DNA from: Pelosinus sp. IPA-1
GTDB taxonomy: Bacteria > Bacillota > Negativicutes > DSM-13327
DNA: 64,000 nucleotides
Direction of reading: 5' to 3'
Assembly: GCF_030269905.1 (NCBI RefSeq)
Contig: NZ_BSVC01000001.1
Span: 734,163 to 798,162 of the forward strand
Positions 1 to 9,800 of the stretch are shown here, piece by piece. Numbering within the stretch: the stretch's first letter is position 1; every line of letters begins with the position of its first letter. Under the pieces are notes generated by a model that was given only the letters and a program-made list of their open reading frames with translations, was not told the origin of the DNA and did no database searches. The position numbers were made by a program, and so were the translations under genes.

Positions 1-170
1 TTTGGAGCAGTTTTTACAATATTGTAAGCAGTTTAAGCAATAAAAGCTGTAGAAAATATGACTATAATAAGTATAGCAAATAAAATCAACATCATTCATC
101 ATGAAAATAAAAATATTTTAATTAGTAATCTATTTATTTGAATTACTAAGAACTTTTAGGGGGTAAAAAT

Positions 171-1268
171 ATGGAAAAGAAAAATATTGCTATATTGTTT
201 GGTGGAAATTCAACAGAACATGAAGTTTCTTTGCAATCAGCAAAGAATGTAATTGGCGCAATTGATAAAGAAAAATATGAAATTACTTTAATTGGTATTG
301 ACAAAGATGGACAATGGTATTTATGTGATAATGAGGATTTTTTGGTCAATGAGCATAACCCAAAAGAAATTAAACTGAAACATACGGAGATTTCTGTTGT
401 CTTACAGCAGGGGAAGGTCGAACAACAACTTTTGTGCTTTGGAAAAACCAATTTTACGAAAAACATTGATGTGGTTTTTCCTATCCTCCATGGCGCATAT
501 GGCGAGGATGGAACAGTACAAGGGTTGTTAAAACTAGCCAATTTGCCTTTCGTAGGCCCTAGTCTTTTGGGTTCAGCGATTGGTATGGATAAGGATGTTA
601 CGAAACGCTTACTCAGAGATGCTGGAATCCCCACTGCGAAATGTTTGACATACAAGAAGTGGGAGCAGGACAAGATAGACTTTACTACGGCAGTAGAAGA
701 ATTAGGGTTGCCGATTTTTGTGAAACCTGCCAATCTTGGCTCTTCAGTAGGAATTAATAAGGTCAGAAATGAAGAGGAATTCTGTAAGGCGATACAAGAA
801 GCCTTTGCCTTTGATAGTAAAATCTTGCTAGAAGAGTTTATTCAAGGTCAGGAAATTGAATGTGCCGTTTTAGGCAATGAAGCTCCTAAGGCTTCTATCT
901 TGGGAGCCGTCATTCCACAACAGGATTTTTACTCCTACGATGCAAAATACATTGATGATAAAGGAGCAAAATTGCAAATTCCTGCAGAACTTTCAAGTGA
1001 ATTGACTTATAGGATGCAAAATCTTGCCAAAAAAGCCTTTCAAGTCTTATGTTGTGAAGGAATGGCAAGAGTTGATTTTTTCTTAACGAAGGAATCTGCA
1101 ATTTATATTAATGAGATTAATACAATCCCGGGTTTTACAGCGATCAGCATGTACCCTAAACTTTGGGAATATAGTGGCATTGCTTATAAAGACCTAATTG
1201 ATAAACTAATTCAGCTAGCTTTAGAAAGATATCAAAGAGAAGAAGCAATACAAAAAAAATATTTTTAA
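171..1268 (+). CDS. ddl: D-alanine--D-alanine ligase
   Basis: ATP-grasp ligase that joins two D-alanines for the peptidoglycan stem peptide in the cytoplasm. The 365-aa length is normal for the family. Visible motifs are ILFGGNSTEHEVSL at the N-terminus, HGAYGEDG near residue 107, GSSVGINKV near 190 and the metal/ATP motif NEINTIPGF near 314. The omega-loop segment around residue 254 (FYSYDAKYID) keeps tyrosines as in D-Ala-D-Ala enzymes rather than the His/Glu-rich VanA type, so a depsipeptide ligase is unlikely (inference). The ATG follows a GGGGG-type Shine-Dalgarno at about 159-163. It is monocistronic, closed by the palindromic terminator at 1275-1304. Confidence 0.95.
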   Translation: MEKKNIAILFGGNSTEHEVSLQSAKNVIGAIDKEKYEITLIGIDKDGQWYLCDNEDFLVNEHNPKEIKLKHTEISVVLQQGKVEQQLLCFGKTNFTKNIDVVFPILHGAYGEDGTVQGLLKLANLPFVGPSLLGSAIGMDKDVTKRLLRDAGIPTAKCLTYKKWEQDKIDFTTAVEELGLPIFVKPANLGSSVGINKVRNEEEFCKAIQEAFAFDSKILLEEFIQGQEIECAVLGNEAPKASILGAVIPQQDFYSYDAKYIDDKGAKLQIPAELSSELTYRMQNLAKKAFQVLCCEGMARVDFFLTKESAIYINEINTIPGFTAISMYPKLWEYSGIAYKDLIDKLIQLALERYQREEAIQKKYF

Positions 1269-1274
1269 ATCAGT

Positions 1275-1304
1275 AAAGCAGTCAGGAATATTCCTGACTG
1301 CTTT
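1275..1304. terminator. Palindromic terminator between ddl and uspA
   Basis: A fully palindromic 30-bp sequence (arm AAAGCAGTCAGGA, centre ATAT) lies between the convergent ddl and UspA genes. It can fold on both strands, so it probably serves both. The T-tract is short. Confidence 0.8.
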
Positions 1305-1327
1305 GTTAAAATAGGTAACCTTGTTAA

Positions 1328-1762
1328 TTACTTGACAATCATGACAGGGATAGGAGAATATTGAGACACATTTGCACTAATACTGCCTAAGAAAAATTCA
1401 CTAATACCACTCAGACCTCTCGAACCAATGACAATTAAATCATAACTATCATTTTTGACAAGGGATAATACACGTTCTGCTGGGTGGCCAAATTCTAAAG
1501 TGGCTTCAAAGTTAGGGTATTCAGCCATTCTTTCCTTTGCCAATTCAATGATTTTATAACCTGTCGTTTCCACTTCCTCAATATTAATAGAGAGAAAAGG
1601 AACCTCACCATTGATCCCAATGGTTGGTAGGGTATAGTGGGCTTGCACCACATGAACAATACTGATCTTACTATGGAACTGTTTTCCTAATGCACAGGCA
1701 TAATCTAAGGCACGCCAAGCTGCTTCAGAGCCGTCAACAGGAACCAAAATTTTATCAAACAT
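1328..1762 (-). CDS. Universal stress protein, UspA family
   Basis: Single-domain, 144-aa cytoplasmic universal stress protein. It begins MFDKILVPVDGSEAA, typical of the family, and carries the ATP-binding signature G-x2-G-x9-G-S near the C-terminus (GSRGLSGISEFFLGS), so it is probably a nucleotide-binding Usp. The ATG at 1762 is chosen over an in-frame ATG at 1777 because a GGAGGTG ribosome site lies between the two. It is divergent from the DUF456 gene and convergent with ddl. The exact stress role cannot be read from sequence. Confidence 0.9.
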   Translation of the reverse strand: MFDKILVPVDGSEAAWRALDYACALGKQFHSKISIVHVVQAHYTLPTIGINGEVPFLSINIEEVETTGYKIIELAKERMAEYPNFEATLEFGHPAERVLSLVKNDSYDLIVIGSRGLSGISEFFLGSISANVSQYSPIPVMIVK

Positions 1763-1933
1763 CACTAACACCTCCATTTAATACTTAGGACTGAAAGTGA
1801 TACTCTAGTTATATATAGTGTAACATAAATACGTTGAAAGTGATATAATAAATCCACTAATTTAGTTAAAAGGTAAATTGTAGGGGAAGAGGGAATAATA
1901 TAATTAGGATCAGAATTGTAAGGAGGGGGTACT

Positions 1934-2449
1934 GTGGAATCTACAGTGATGATTGCTAACATCGCATTTATTCTAGCTATTTTAGCTGGTGTTATAATGA
2001 CAATAATCGGTTTACCTGGTAATCTTCTTATTCTTTTGACGGGCCTTTTATATGGGTATTATGACCATTTTGATAAGATGGACTATGCTGTTTTGGTGAT
2101 TGTACTGGGAATTTTTATTATTGCTGAAATCCTTGAATTTGTTGCAGGGGTAGTCGGGGCAAAAAAAGAAAAAGCCTCTAAACGGGCAATGTTTGCCACG
2201 TTTATCGGCACTATAGTAGGAGGCATATGGGGGACGGCCATTTTACCAGTGATCGGCTCTTTATTGGGGGCGTTATGTGGGGCTTTTATTGCAACTGCCT
2301 TGGCAGAATACAGCAAAACAAAAGACCTAGAACAAGCTAAAAGAGTAGGGAAAAGCGTATTGAAAGGGCAGATTATTGCGATCATTATTAAATCGACAGC
2401 TGCCGTTAGTATGGCAATACTATTATTGTATCAACTGAACTGGCATTAA
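1934..2449 (+). CDS. DUF456 family membrane protein
   Basis: 171-aa hydrophobic protein with about four to five membrane segments rich in Gly and Ala (for example IIGLPGNLLILLTGLLYG and a GTIVGGIWGTAILPVIG segment), matching the DUF456 pattern. Its biochemical role is unknown. The GTG start at 1934 is preferred because an AGGAGGGGG ribosome site at 1921-1929 lies about 5 bases upstream; the next ATG at 1949 would be too far. It sits beside a UspA gene and a DUF421 gene, both commonly stress-related, but no function follows from this. Confidence 0.8.
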   Translation: MESTVMIANIAFILAILAGVIMTIIGLPGNLLILLTGLLYGYYDHFDKMDYAVLVIVLGIFIIAEILEFVAGVVGAKKEKASKRAMFATFIGTIVGGIWGTAILPVIGSLLGALCGAFIATALAEYSKTKDLEQAKRVGKSVLKGQIIAIIIKSTAAVSMAILLLYQLNWH

Positions 2450-2464
2450 GACGAAAGTGACAAG

Positions 2465-3163
2465 TTAGTCTAATTTACTGCCTTTGGCACTGAGGAAAAG
2501 CTGACCCTTGGAATCAATCACTCCATACATAACTTGGGAAGCACTTTTTATATTTTGTTGTACTAATTGCTTTTCTAACCACTCATGGCTCAGGTTTTGT
2601 TTAGCTAGATTTTTTTCAATAATTTCTCCATCCATAATAATTTCGATAGGAAGGGTAGGATTGGGGAGATGGATATTCATATCGCTTTTGGTTAATGGTT
2701 GAGAGGCAGATTTTTTTATAATACTCATTTCTCCTGTTGTCTCAAGAATGGCATATTGTACTTCACTTATATCTACAATATCTTTTCCGCGTAACATAGC
2801 ATTTAGTTCATCTAGATCAAATCGTAAGGGTCTCATATTTTCTTTGATGATACGACCATCTTCAATAATTATGCTGGGAGAACCTTCAATCAACTTTCTA
2901 AAAGGACGGCTTTTTAATGTACAAACTGATATTAAGTAAGTAAGCACCACAAATAGTACCAGGTCATAATAACTACTCCATAATTTATCAGGATCAGCTG
3001 CTGCTATAGTACCTGCAAGTGATCCTATGGTGATACCGCTGACATATTCGTAAAAAGTTAACTGTCCGACTTGGCTTTTGTCAAGAAGACGGGTAAAGAT
3101 CAGTAAAGTAATAAAAACCAAAGTGGTTTGCCAGGTATCTTGTAGTAGGATATCCAAAGTCAT
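2465..3163 (-). CDS. DUF421 (YetF-like) membrane protein
   Basis: 232-aa protein of the DUF421/YetF family. Two to three membrane helices come first (QTTLVFITLLIFTRLLDK, then SGITIGSLAGTIAAA and LVLFVVLTYLISV), then a cytoplasmic domain with the family-like run SPSIIIEDGRIIKENM near residues 94-109 and a second small domain ending near GVIDSKGQLF. Start chosen at the ATG at 3163: the in-frame TTG at 3181 would contain the GAGGAG ribosome site in its own coding sequence. Function is unknown. It faces the DUF456 gene tail to tail with only 15 bases between them. Confidence 0.85.
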   Translation of the reverse strand: MTLDILLQDTWQTTLVFITLLIFTRLLDKSQVGQLTFYEYVSGITIGSLAGTIAAADPDKLWSSYYDLVLFVVLTYLISVCTLKSRPFRKLIEGSPSIIIEDGRIIKENMRPLRFDLDELNAMLRGKDIVDISEVQYAILETTGEMSIIKKSASQPLTKSDMNIHLPNPTLPIEIIMDGEIIEKNLAKQNLSHEWLEKQLVQQNIKSASQVMYGVIDSKGQLFLSAKGSKLD

Positions 3164-3273
3164 ATTGTCACATCTCCTCAAATTGCCATAATTATATGGG
3201 GTTAATATGAAACTTAGAAAAAACTTAGTAGAACAAAGTATTGTAATCGCACATAAAGTTAGGAGGAAGCAAG

Positions 3274-4461
3274 TTGTTTAATATTGTCAAGAAAATGCCA
3301 AAAGCCTTATGGATTGTTGTTTTGGCTCATGGCGTTACTGATTTGTCTGCAGGTGCCTTGTTAGTGGCATTACCGTTTTTAAAAGCTAAATTCGCGTTAA
3401 GTTATGCAGAGGTTAGTGCAATTGCTCTTATGCAAAATTTTACGTCGTCTGTTAGTCAGCCTTTATTTGGATATTTTAGTGATCGTAGCCCTCGCCCTTG
3501 GCTTATGCCAGTAGGGTGTTTACTTTCAGGGGTGGCTATGGTCGCCTCTTTGCTAGTACCACATTACTATCTAACATTGCTGTTTACGGCAATTACGGGC
3601 CTTGGTATGGCAGCGTTTCATCCCGAGGCAGCCAAAACAGCCAATCGCCTGAGTGGCAAAGCAAAAGGCAAAGGAGTCAGTTTATTTGCGGTGGGCGGTA
3701 ATGGAGGTTTTGCTATCGGATCATTACTATTAGCTACCTTATTATATAGTGATGTTAGTGCAGGAGTTTTATTTTATATTGTCCCTTACGCTTTACTAGG
3801 AATTCCACTCATTCAAATGACTCGAAATTTACCAAAACCAGAAGTCAAACAGGTTGGTAGCTTAAAAACTTTAAGAGCTTCTATTAATTGGCCCTTATTA
3901 TCGCTGCTAGGGATGGTGTTATCAAGGTCAACAGTAGCGGCAGGCATTAGCACCTTTGTACCCCTATATTATGTATCTTACCTTCATGGTAGTGAGATGT
4001 ATGCAAGTTCCCTACTAACCGTATATTTGGCGACTAGTGCCCTTGGAACACTAGTTGGTGGTGCGATGAGTGATCGGTTTGGCAGCAAACGTGTTATGCT
4101 ATATTCTATTTTACCCATTTCTCTATTATTATATTTGTTTCCCATTGTCGGAGATGTTGGAGCATTTGTAGTACTATCATGCGCAAGTATATTATTATCA
4201 GCAACTTTTACTAGCAGTTTGGTGTTAGCACAAAAGATGATGCCCAATAATGTAGGAATGGCCTCAGGGTTAACCATTGGTTTAAGTGTTGGTTTAGGTG
4301 CTATGGGAGTATTAGCCTTAGGCAAGGTGGCTGATATTTGGGGAATGCCCTTAATATTTACAATCTTAGCTTGTTTGCCTGTTGTTGGCTTTGTTTTGAC
4401 CTTATTTGTAGAAGAACCTAGGGAAGAAATAGTAGGCTTGGTAGTGCAAGTTAGCAAGTAG
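3274..4461 (+). CDS. MFS transporter, fosmidomycin-resistance (Fsr)-like
   Basis: 395-aa major facilitator with about 12 hydrophobic segments. The loop motif GYFSDRSPRPWLMP between helices 2 and 3 and the AAFHPEAAKTANRLSG stretch are typical of the Fsr/YnfM-like exporters, so an efflux role for small molecules is likely; the substrate is not determined by sequence. A second SDRFGSKR loop marks the repeated half. The start is TTG at 3274 with AGGAGG at 3261-3266, 7 bases upstream; the ATG at 3295 is too far from any ribosome site. It stands alone. Confidence 0.85.
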   Translation: MFNIVKKMPKALWIVVLAHGVTDLSAGALLVALPFLKAKFALSYAEVSAIALMQNFTSSVSQPLFGYFSDRSPRPWLMPVGCLLSGVAMVASLLVPHYYLTLLFTAITGLGMAAFHPEAAKTANRLSGKAKGKGVSLFAVGGNGGFAIGSLLLATLLYSDVSAGVLFYIVPYALLGIPLIQMTRNLPKPEVKQVGSLKTLRASINWPLLSLLGMVLSRSTVAAGISTFVPLYYVSYLHGSEMYASSLLTVYLATSALGTLVGGAMSDRFGSKRVMLYSILPISLLLYLFPIVGDVGAFVVLSCASILLSATFTSSLVLAQKMMPNNVGMASGLTIGLSVGLGAMGVLALGKVADIWGMPLIFTILACLPVVGFVLTLFVEEPREEIVGLVVQVSK

Positions 4462-4557
4462 TTAATTTATTACGTTATCGGCAAGCAAGTCCTATAGAAA
4501 TACAAATCAGTATTCATGTATAATAAGATATAGGATAAAGCGATGAGGAGGATTTAT

Positions 4558-5997
4558 ATGTACGATATTTGTATTATTGGTGCTGGTACCGTGGGGGCTA
4601 ATATAGCAAGAGAATTAGCAAAATATAAGATGAGTGTGTGTCTCTTAGAAAAAGAAGAAGATGTAAGCTGTGGAGCATCCAAAGCAAATAGTGGTATTGT
4701 TCATGGTGGATATTCTGATGAACCAGGCACAGTAAAGGCTGAGTTATGTGTCAAGGGAAATAGAATGTATGACCAATTAAATAAGGAGCTACATTTTGGG
4801 TATAGAGAAACTGGATCTATGGTTTTAGGTTTTCGTGATGAGGATACGAAAACATTAGAAAAGCTATATCAATATGGCATCCAAAATGGAGTTGGAGGAC
4901 TTTCCATCATAGATGGGGATAAGGTTAGAGAGATGGAACCTTATGTAAGTAAAGATGTAAAAGCGGCACTTTATTGCGCCAATGCAGGGGTAACTTCCCC
5001 TTATGAGTTTGTGGTAGCCTTAATGGAAAATGCAGTAACCAATGGGGTAGAATTAAAATTAAATACAGAAGTTACTGGTATAGAAAAAAGAGATGACTAT
5101 TTTATCGTGTCCACCAATAAGGGAGAAATACGGGCAAGTTATGTAATTAATGCAGCGGGTGTATATAGCGATAAAATAGCAAGTATGGTAGGAATCGATG
5201 ATTTTAAAATTACACCTCGGAGAGGTCAATATGTTCTTCTTGATAAAGAAGAGAACTATTTAGCTAGTTCCGTTATCTTTCAAGTTCCTACCGAACTCGG
5301 CAAGGGCATTCTTGTTACCACTACATATCACGGAAACCTAATGGTAGGTCCCAATGCAGAAGAGATTGATGATAAAGAGGATGTAAGTACGACAGAAGAG
5401 GCGCTAGAGTATATCGTAAAAACAGCAAGATTATCAGTACCTGCTTTTAATATGAAAAAAGCAATCACATCATTTGCTGGCAATAGACCTGTTTCCAACA
5501 AAAAAGATTGGGTGATTGAGGAAAGTCGTGTAGGACGCTTTATAAATTTAGTTGGTATTGATTCTCCAGGGTTAACTGCTTCCCCAGCAATTGCATTAAA
5601 GGTCGTTGAAATACTTAAGAATGCTGGTTTAAATTTTATCAATAAACCTGATTTCGAACCAAATCGTAAACCAATTATCAAAGTGAAAGAGGAAGCATTC
5701 AAAGGTGATATAAATGCTGAAAATCCTGATGAACATATCATTTGTAGGTGCGAGCAAGTAACAGAAGCTGAAATAGTTGATGCCTTACATAGAGACCTGC
5801 CCATAAAATCAATAGATGCCATAAAAAGACGTACCCGCGCTGGTATGGGCAGATGTCAAGGTGCATTTTGTCGTTCACGGGTAAAAGAAATTATTGCTCG
5901 GGAGCTTATGATTCCAATAGATGAAGTAACGCAAAGGGGAAAAGACTCTCCAGGTTTACCTCAAAGAGTAAAACGTGGAGACTATACGAAGTTATAG
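4558..5997 (+). CDS. FAD-dependent oxidoreductase with BFD-like [2Fe-2S] domain (GlpA-like)
   Basis: 479-aa DAO-superfamily flavoenzyme. An N-terminal dinucleotide fold CIIGAGTVGANIARELA binds FAD. The C-terminal BFD-like domain has CRC and CQGAFC cysteines (residues about 392-440), expected to hold a [2Fe-2S] cluster. This architecture is that of anaerobic glycerol-3-phosphate dehydrogenase GlpA-like and related 2-hydroxyacid oxidising enzymes; the substrate is not certain. The start at 4558 follows the GAGGAGG site at 4546-4552; the ATG at 4543 would overlap that site. No glpB, glpC, glpK or glpF lies nearby, so the electron acceptor and pathway are open. Confidence 0.82.
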   Translation: MYDICIIGAGTVGANIARELAKYKMSVCLLEKEEDVSCGASKANSGIVHGGYSDEPGTVKAELCVKGNRMYDQLNKELHFGYRETGSMVLGFRDEDTKTLEKLYQYGIQNGVGGLSIIDGDKVREMEPYVSKDVKAALYCANAGVTSPYEFVVALMENAVTNGVELKLNTEVTGIEKRDDYFIVSTNKGEIRASYVINAAGVYSDKIASMVGIDDFKITPRRGQYVLLDKEENYLASSVIFQVPTELGKGILVTTTYHGNLMVGPNAEEIDDKEDVSTTEEALEYIVKTARLSVPAFNMKKAITSFAGNRPVSNKKDWVIEESRVGRFINLVGIDSPGLTASPAIALKVVEILKNAGLNFINKPDFEPNRKPIIKVKEEAFKGDINAENPDEHIICRCEQVTEAEIVDALHRDLPIKSIDAIKRRTRAGMGRCQGAFCRSRVKEIIARELMIPIDEVTQRGKDSPGLPQRVKRGDYTKL

Positions 5998-6010
5998 GCT
6001 TGTCTATAAT

Positions 6011-6048
6011 AAATAGCCTTGGCACTTTTCATGTCAAGGCTATTTATT
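6011..6048 (+). terminator. Terminator after FAD oxidoreductase
   Basis: A stem of 14 pairs (AAATAGCCTTGGCA with TGTCAAGGCTATTT, one G-T pair) with a 7-base loop, followed by an A/T-rich stretch starting 14 bases after the stop codon. Confidence 0.8.
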
Positions 6049-6133
6049 TAATTGAGTGTGTAGTAAGCACAATAGTATAAAAACGCCACTTATAAATTGA
6101 AGTTTTGAACGTGGTATTAAAAAAGGAGAAAAT

Positions 6134-6598
6134 ATGAAAATTAATTTTACTAAGAAAGAATATCAAACTCTATTAGATATGCTTTACGCAGCGGATTGGA
6201 TGTTACATGCTCATTCAGAAGAAAAAGGTGACGAAACAAGTGCTTACCAAGAACTAGGACAAAAAGTAATGGCAGCAGCGAACGAATTTGGTATGGAAAA
6301 TCTGATAGAAAAAAATGATAAAACAGGTGAAATCTATCTTAATAAGGAGTTTACAACAAATTCTAACATTGTAAAACATCTTGAAAAATATGAAAATGCT
6401 ACTTTTTGGGAAGAGTTAATTGAAAGATTAGCAAGACGAGATTTTATAGATACCTATGGTGAAATGAATATTCTACAAATGGCGATTAATGAGCGATTTG
6501 AAAAAGAGATGGTTTTTCATAAAAAATACGATGAAGAATTTGGTGAGAATGGTTTAAAAAACATTAAAGTATCTTCTAGTAATAAAGGTGATAACTAA
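6134..6598 (+). CDS. Hypothetical protein, 154 aa
   Basis: Not recognised. The protein is soluble, charged and predicted mainly helical, starting MKINFTKKEYQTLLDML, with acidic tracts (SEEKGDE) and a Lys-rich tail. There is no signal peptide, membrane segment or Cys cluster. A good AAAAAGGAGA ribosome site lies 4-5 bases before the ATG, so it is a real gene. It is flanked by terminator-like hairpins on both sides and is probably monocistronic. Similar short proteins occur as conserved hypotheticals in related anaerobes, as far as I recall; no role can be assigned. Confidence 0.7.
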   Translation: MKINFTKKEYQTLLDMLYAADWMLHAHSEEKGDETSAYQELGQKVMAAANEFGMENLIEKNDKTGEIYLNKEFTTNSNIVKHLEKYENATFWEELIERLARRDFIDTYGEMNILQMAINERFEKEMVFHKKYDEEFGENGLKNIKVSSSNKGDN

Positions 6599-6613
6599 AA
6601 AGAATAAAACTAT

Positions 6614-6638
6614 ATTTTCTGGTTATCAGAAAATTTGG
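6614..6638 (+). terminator. Weak hairpin after hypothetical gene
   Basis: ATTTTCTG and CAGAAAAT form an 8-bp stem around a 5-base loop 15 bases after the stop codon. The T-tract is poor (TTTGG), so termination would be weak. The rest of the interval to 6835 is A/T rich and likely holds the nifJ promoter; I could not settle one -10/-35 pair. Confidence 0.4.
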
Positions 6639-6835
6639 TAAATGTCAATAAAATTATTAAAAAAAATAAAATATTTTTTATTGGTATATAGGAGTTTTAA
6701 AATTAATGTCGAATGTAATCTGAGTATAAAATTGTGGTGAAGTAAAAATGGTGTAAAACAATATTATAATTCATGAATATTGTATACATTTTACTTGTCG
6801 CATTTAGTAACATAAAGAGAAAGAAGGAGATACTT

Positions 6836-9800
6836 ATGAGAAAAATGAAGACGATGGATGGGAATACTGCAGCAGCTTATATTTCTTATGCCTTTACAGA
6901 CGTGGCGGCAATCTTCCCAATTACACCATCCTCACCTATGGCAGAAGCCGTTGATGAATGGTCAGCTCAGGGTAAGAAAAATCTTTTTGGCCAAACTGTA
7001 AAAGTTATGGAAATGCAGTCAGAGGCTGGTGCAGCCGGTGCAGTGCATGGTTCTTTGCAAGCAGGTGCGTTAACTACTACATATACGGCATCACAAGGTC
7101 TTTTGCTAATGATTCCTAACATGTATAAGGTAGCTGGAGAGTTGTTGCCAGCTGTATTCCATGTTAGTGCTAGAGCATTGGCTACAAATGCTCTCAATAT
7201 ATTTGGCGATCATCAAGATGTTATGGCTGCTAGACAAACTGGCTGTGCTTTACTTGCTGAAAGTAGTGTACAAGAAGTTATGGATTTAAGCGCTGTAGCT
7301 CATTTATCAGCATTAAAAGGAAAAGTTCCTTTCATCAACTTCTTTGATGGATTTAGAACATCCCATGAAATTCAAAAGATCGAAACCATCGAATATGATG
7401 AATTAGCAAAACTCTTAGATCAGAATGCTGTTGATTCTTTCAGAAGAAATGCATTGAATCCTGATCATCCAGTTCTTCGCGGTACTGCACAAAATCCTGA
7501 TATTTATTTCCAAGAAAGAGAAGTTTCCAATAAATATTACGATGCTTTACCAGAAATCGTAGAAAACTACATGGCTGAAATTAATAAAATTACAGGCAGA
7601 AATTATCATCTTTTCAATTACTATGGTGCGCCAGATGCAGACAGAATGATTATTGCTATGGGTTCCGCATGTGAAGCAATTGAAGAAACTGTAGATTATT
7701 TGAATGCAAATGGCGAAAAAGTTGGTTTATTGAATGTTCACTTATACAGACCATTCTCTATCGAACATTTCTTCAAATATATTCCTGAAACTGTTAAGAA
7801 AATTGCTGTTCTTGATAGAACAAAAGAACCTGGTTCTTTAGCTGAACCATTATACCTTGATGTAAAAACTGCTTTCTATAATCGTGCATCACGCCCTGTA
7901 ATTGTCGGCGGTAGATACGGTTTAGGTTCTAAGGATGTAGTACCAGCTCATATCGTTGCTGTTTATGAAAATCTAAAAGCAAGTGAACCTAAAGATGGCT
8001 TTACTTTCGGTATTGTTGATGATGTAACTTTCAAATCTCTGCCAACTGCTGCAGATGTTGATACAACTCCTGAAGGAACAAAAGCTTGTAAGTTCTGGGG
8101 TCTTGGTTCTGATGGTACAGTTGGTGCTAACAAGAGTGCGATTAAAATCATCGGTGATAAAACAGACATGTATGCACAAGCATATTTCGCTTATGATTCT
8201 AAAAAATCAGGTGGTATCACAGTATCTCACCTTAGATTTGGTAAAAAACCAATTAAGTCTCCTTATTTGATTAACAAAGCTGATTTTGTTGCTTGTCATA
8301 ACCAATCCTATGTTGATAAATATGACGTATTGGCTGGTTTAAAACCAAATGGCAATTTCTTATTGAATTGTATTTGGGACCAAGACGAGTTAGAAGAAAA
8401 ATTACCAGGTTTCATGAAACGTTATATTGCAGTAAACAACATCAATTTCTATACATTGAATGCAGTTAAAATTGCGCAAGAAATTGGTTTGGGCGGCAGA
8501 ATCAATATGATTATGCAATCCGCATTCTTTAAAATTGCACATATCATTCCAGTTGAAGATGCTGTTAACTATCTAAAAGACGCAGTTGTAGGTTCTTATG
8601 GTAATAAAGGTCAAAAAGTAATTGATATGAACAATGCTGCAATTGATAAAGGCGTAGAATCAATTGTAAAGGTAACAATTCCAGAAAGCTGGAAGAATGC
8701 TGCTGATAGCAAAAAAGATGCAGCACTATTTGCTTGTGCTTGCAGTTCTGAAGCTAAGAAAGAAGTACCTGAATTTATCGAAAAAATCCTTGTGCCAATG
8801 AATAGACAAGAAGGCGATTCATTGCCAGTTAGTGCTTTCGTTGGTAGCATGGAAGATGGTACATTCCCACTTGGAACATCTGCTTATGAAAAACGTGGTA
8901 TTGCGATTAATGTTCCTGAATGGCAAATGGATAAATGTATCCAATGTAATCAGTGCGCATTTGTATGTCCACATGCTGTAATCAGACCTGTTCTAGTGAA
9001 TGAAGAGGAAATGAAAAATGCTCCAGAAGGATTTACTGCAAAAGCCGCGGTCGGCGCTAAAGACTTGCAGTTTAGATTAGCAATTTCCCCTCTTGATTGT
9101 ACTGGTTGTGGAAACTGTGCTGAAGTTTGCCCTGCAAAAGAAAAAGCATTAATCATGAAACCACTTGATACGCAAATGAATGAAGTACCATTGTGGGATC
9201 ATCTAGACAATATTTCGAAAAAAGAAAATCCTATGAATAAGAATACTGTTAAGGGAAGCCAATTCGAGCAGCCTTTATTAGAATTCTCTGGTGCTTGTGC
9301 AGGTTGTGGTGAAACTCCTTACGTTAAACTTGTTACCCAATTGTTCGGTGATAGAATGATGGTTGCTAACGCTACTGGTTGTACATCTATCTGGGGCGGA
9401 AGTGCTCCGTCGATACCATATACAACAAATAATGAAGGACATGGTCCAGCTTGGGCTAACTCCCTATTTGAAGATAATGCTGAATTTGGTCTTGGTATGC
9501 ATTTAGGCGTAAAAGCGTTAAGAGAAAAATTAGCTGCTACAGTGAAAGAAGCTATGGAACTCAACGTTAGTGCAGAGCTAAAAGCTGCTTTGGCAGATTG
9601 GTTAGATCATAAGGATAGCGGTGAAGCAAGTCGTTTGAGAGCTGATCGTGTCACTGCCCTTGTTGCTGCGGAAAAAGGCGACAATGCAATATTGAACGAA
9701 ATTGATAAAAACAAAGATTTCTTAGTTAAGAGATCACAATGGATCTTCGGTGGCGACGGCTGGGCTTACGATATCGGCTACGGCGGTTTAGATCACGTGT

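Noticed and set aside
1..170. Palindrome TTACAATATTGTAA at 14-27 as an operator for ddl
   Set aside because: It lies more than 140 bases from the gene without a recognisable promoter; too little context at the window edge.
146..733. A 195-codon minus-strand frame across ddl
   Set aside because: It is antisense to a complete ddl with all motifs, and has no ribosome site.
8055..8270. Several frames opposite or inside nifJ
   Set aside because: nifJ is intact across the whole length with all domains; the other frames are shadows.
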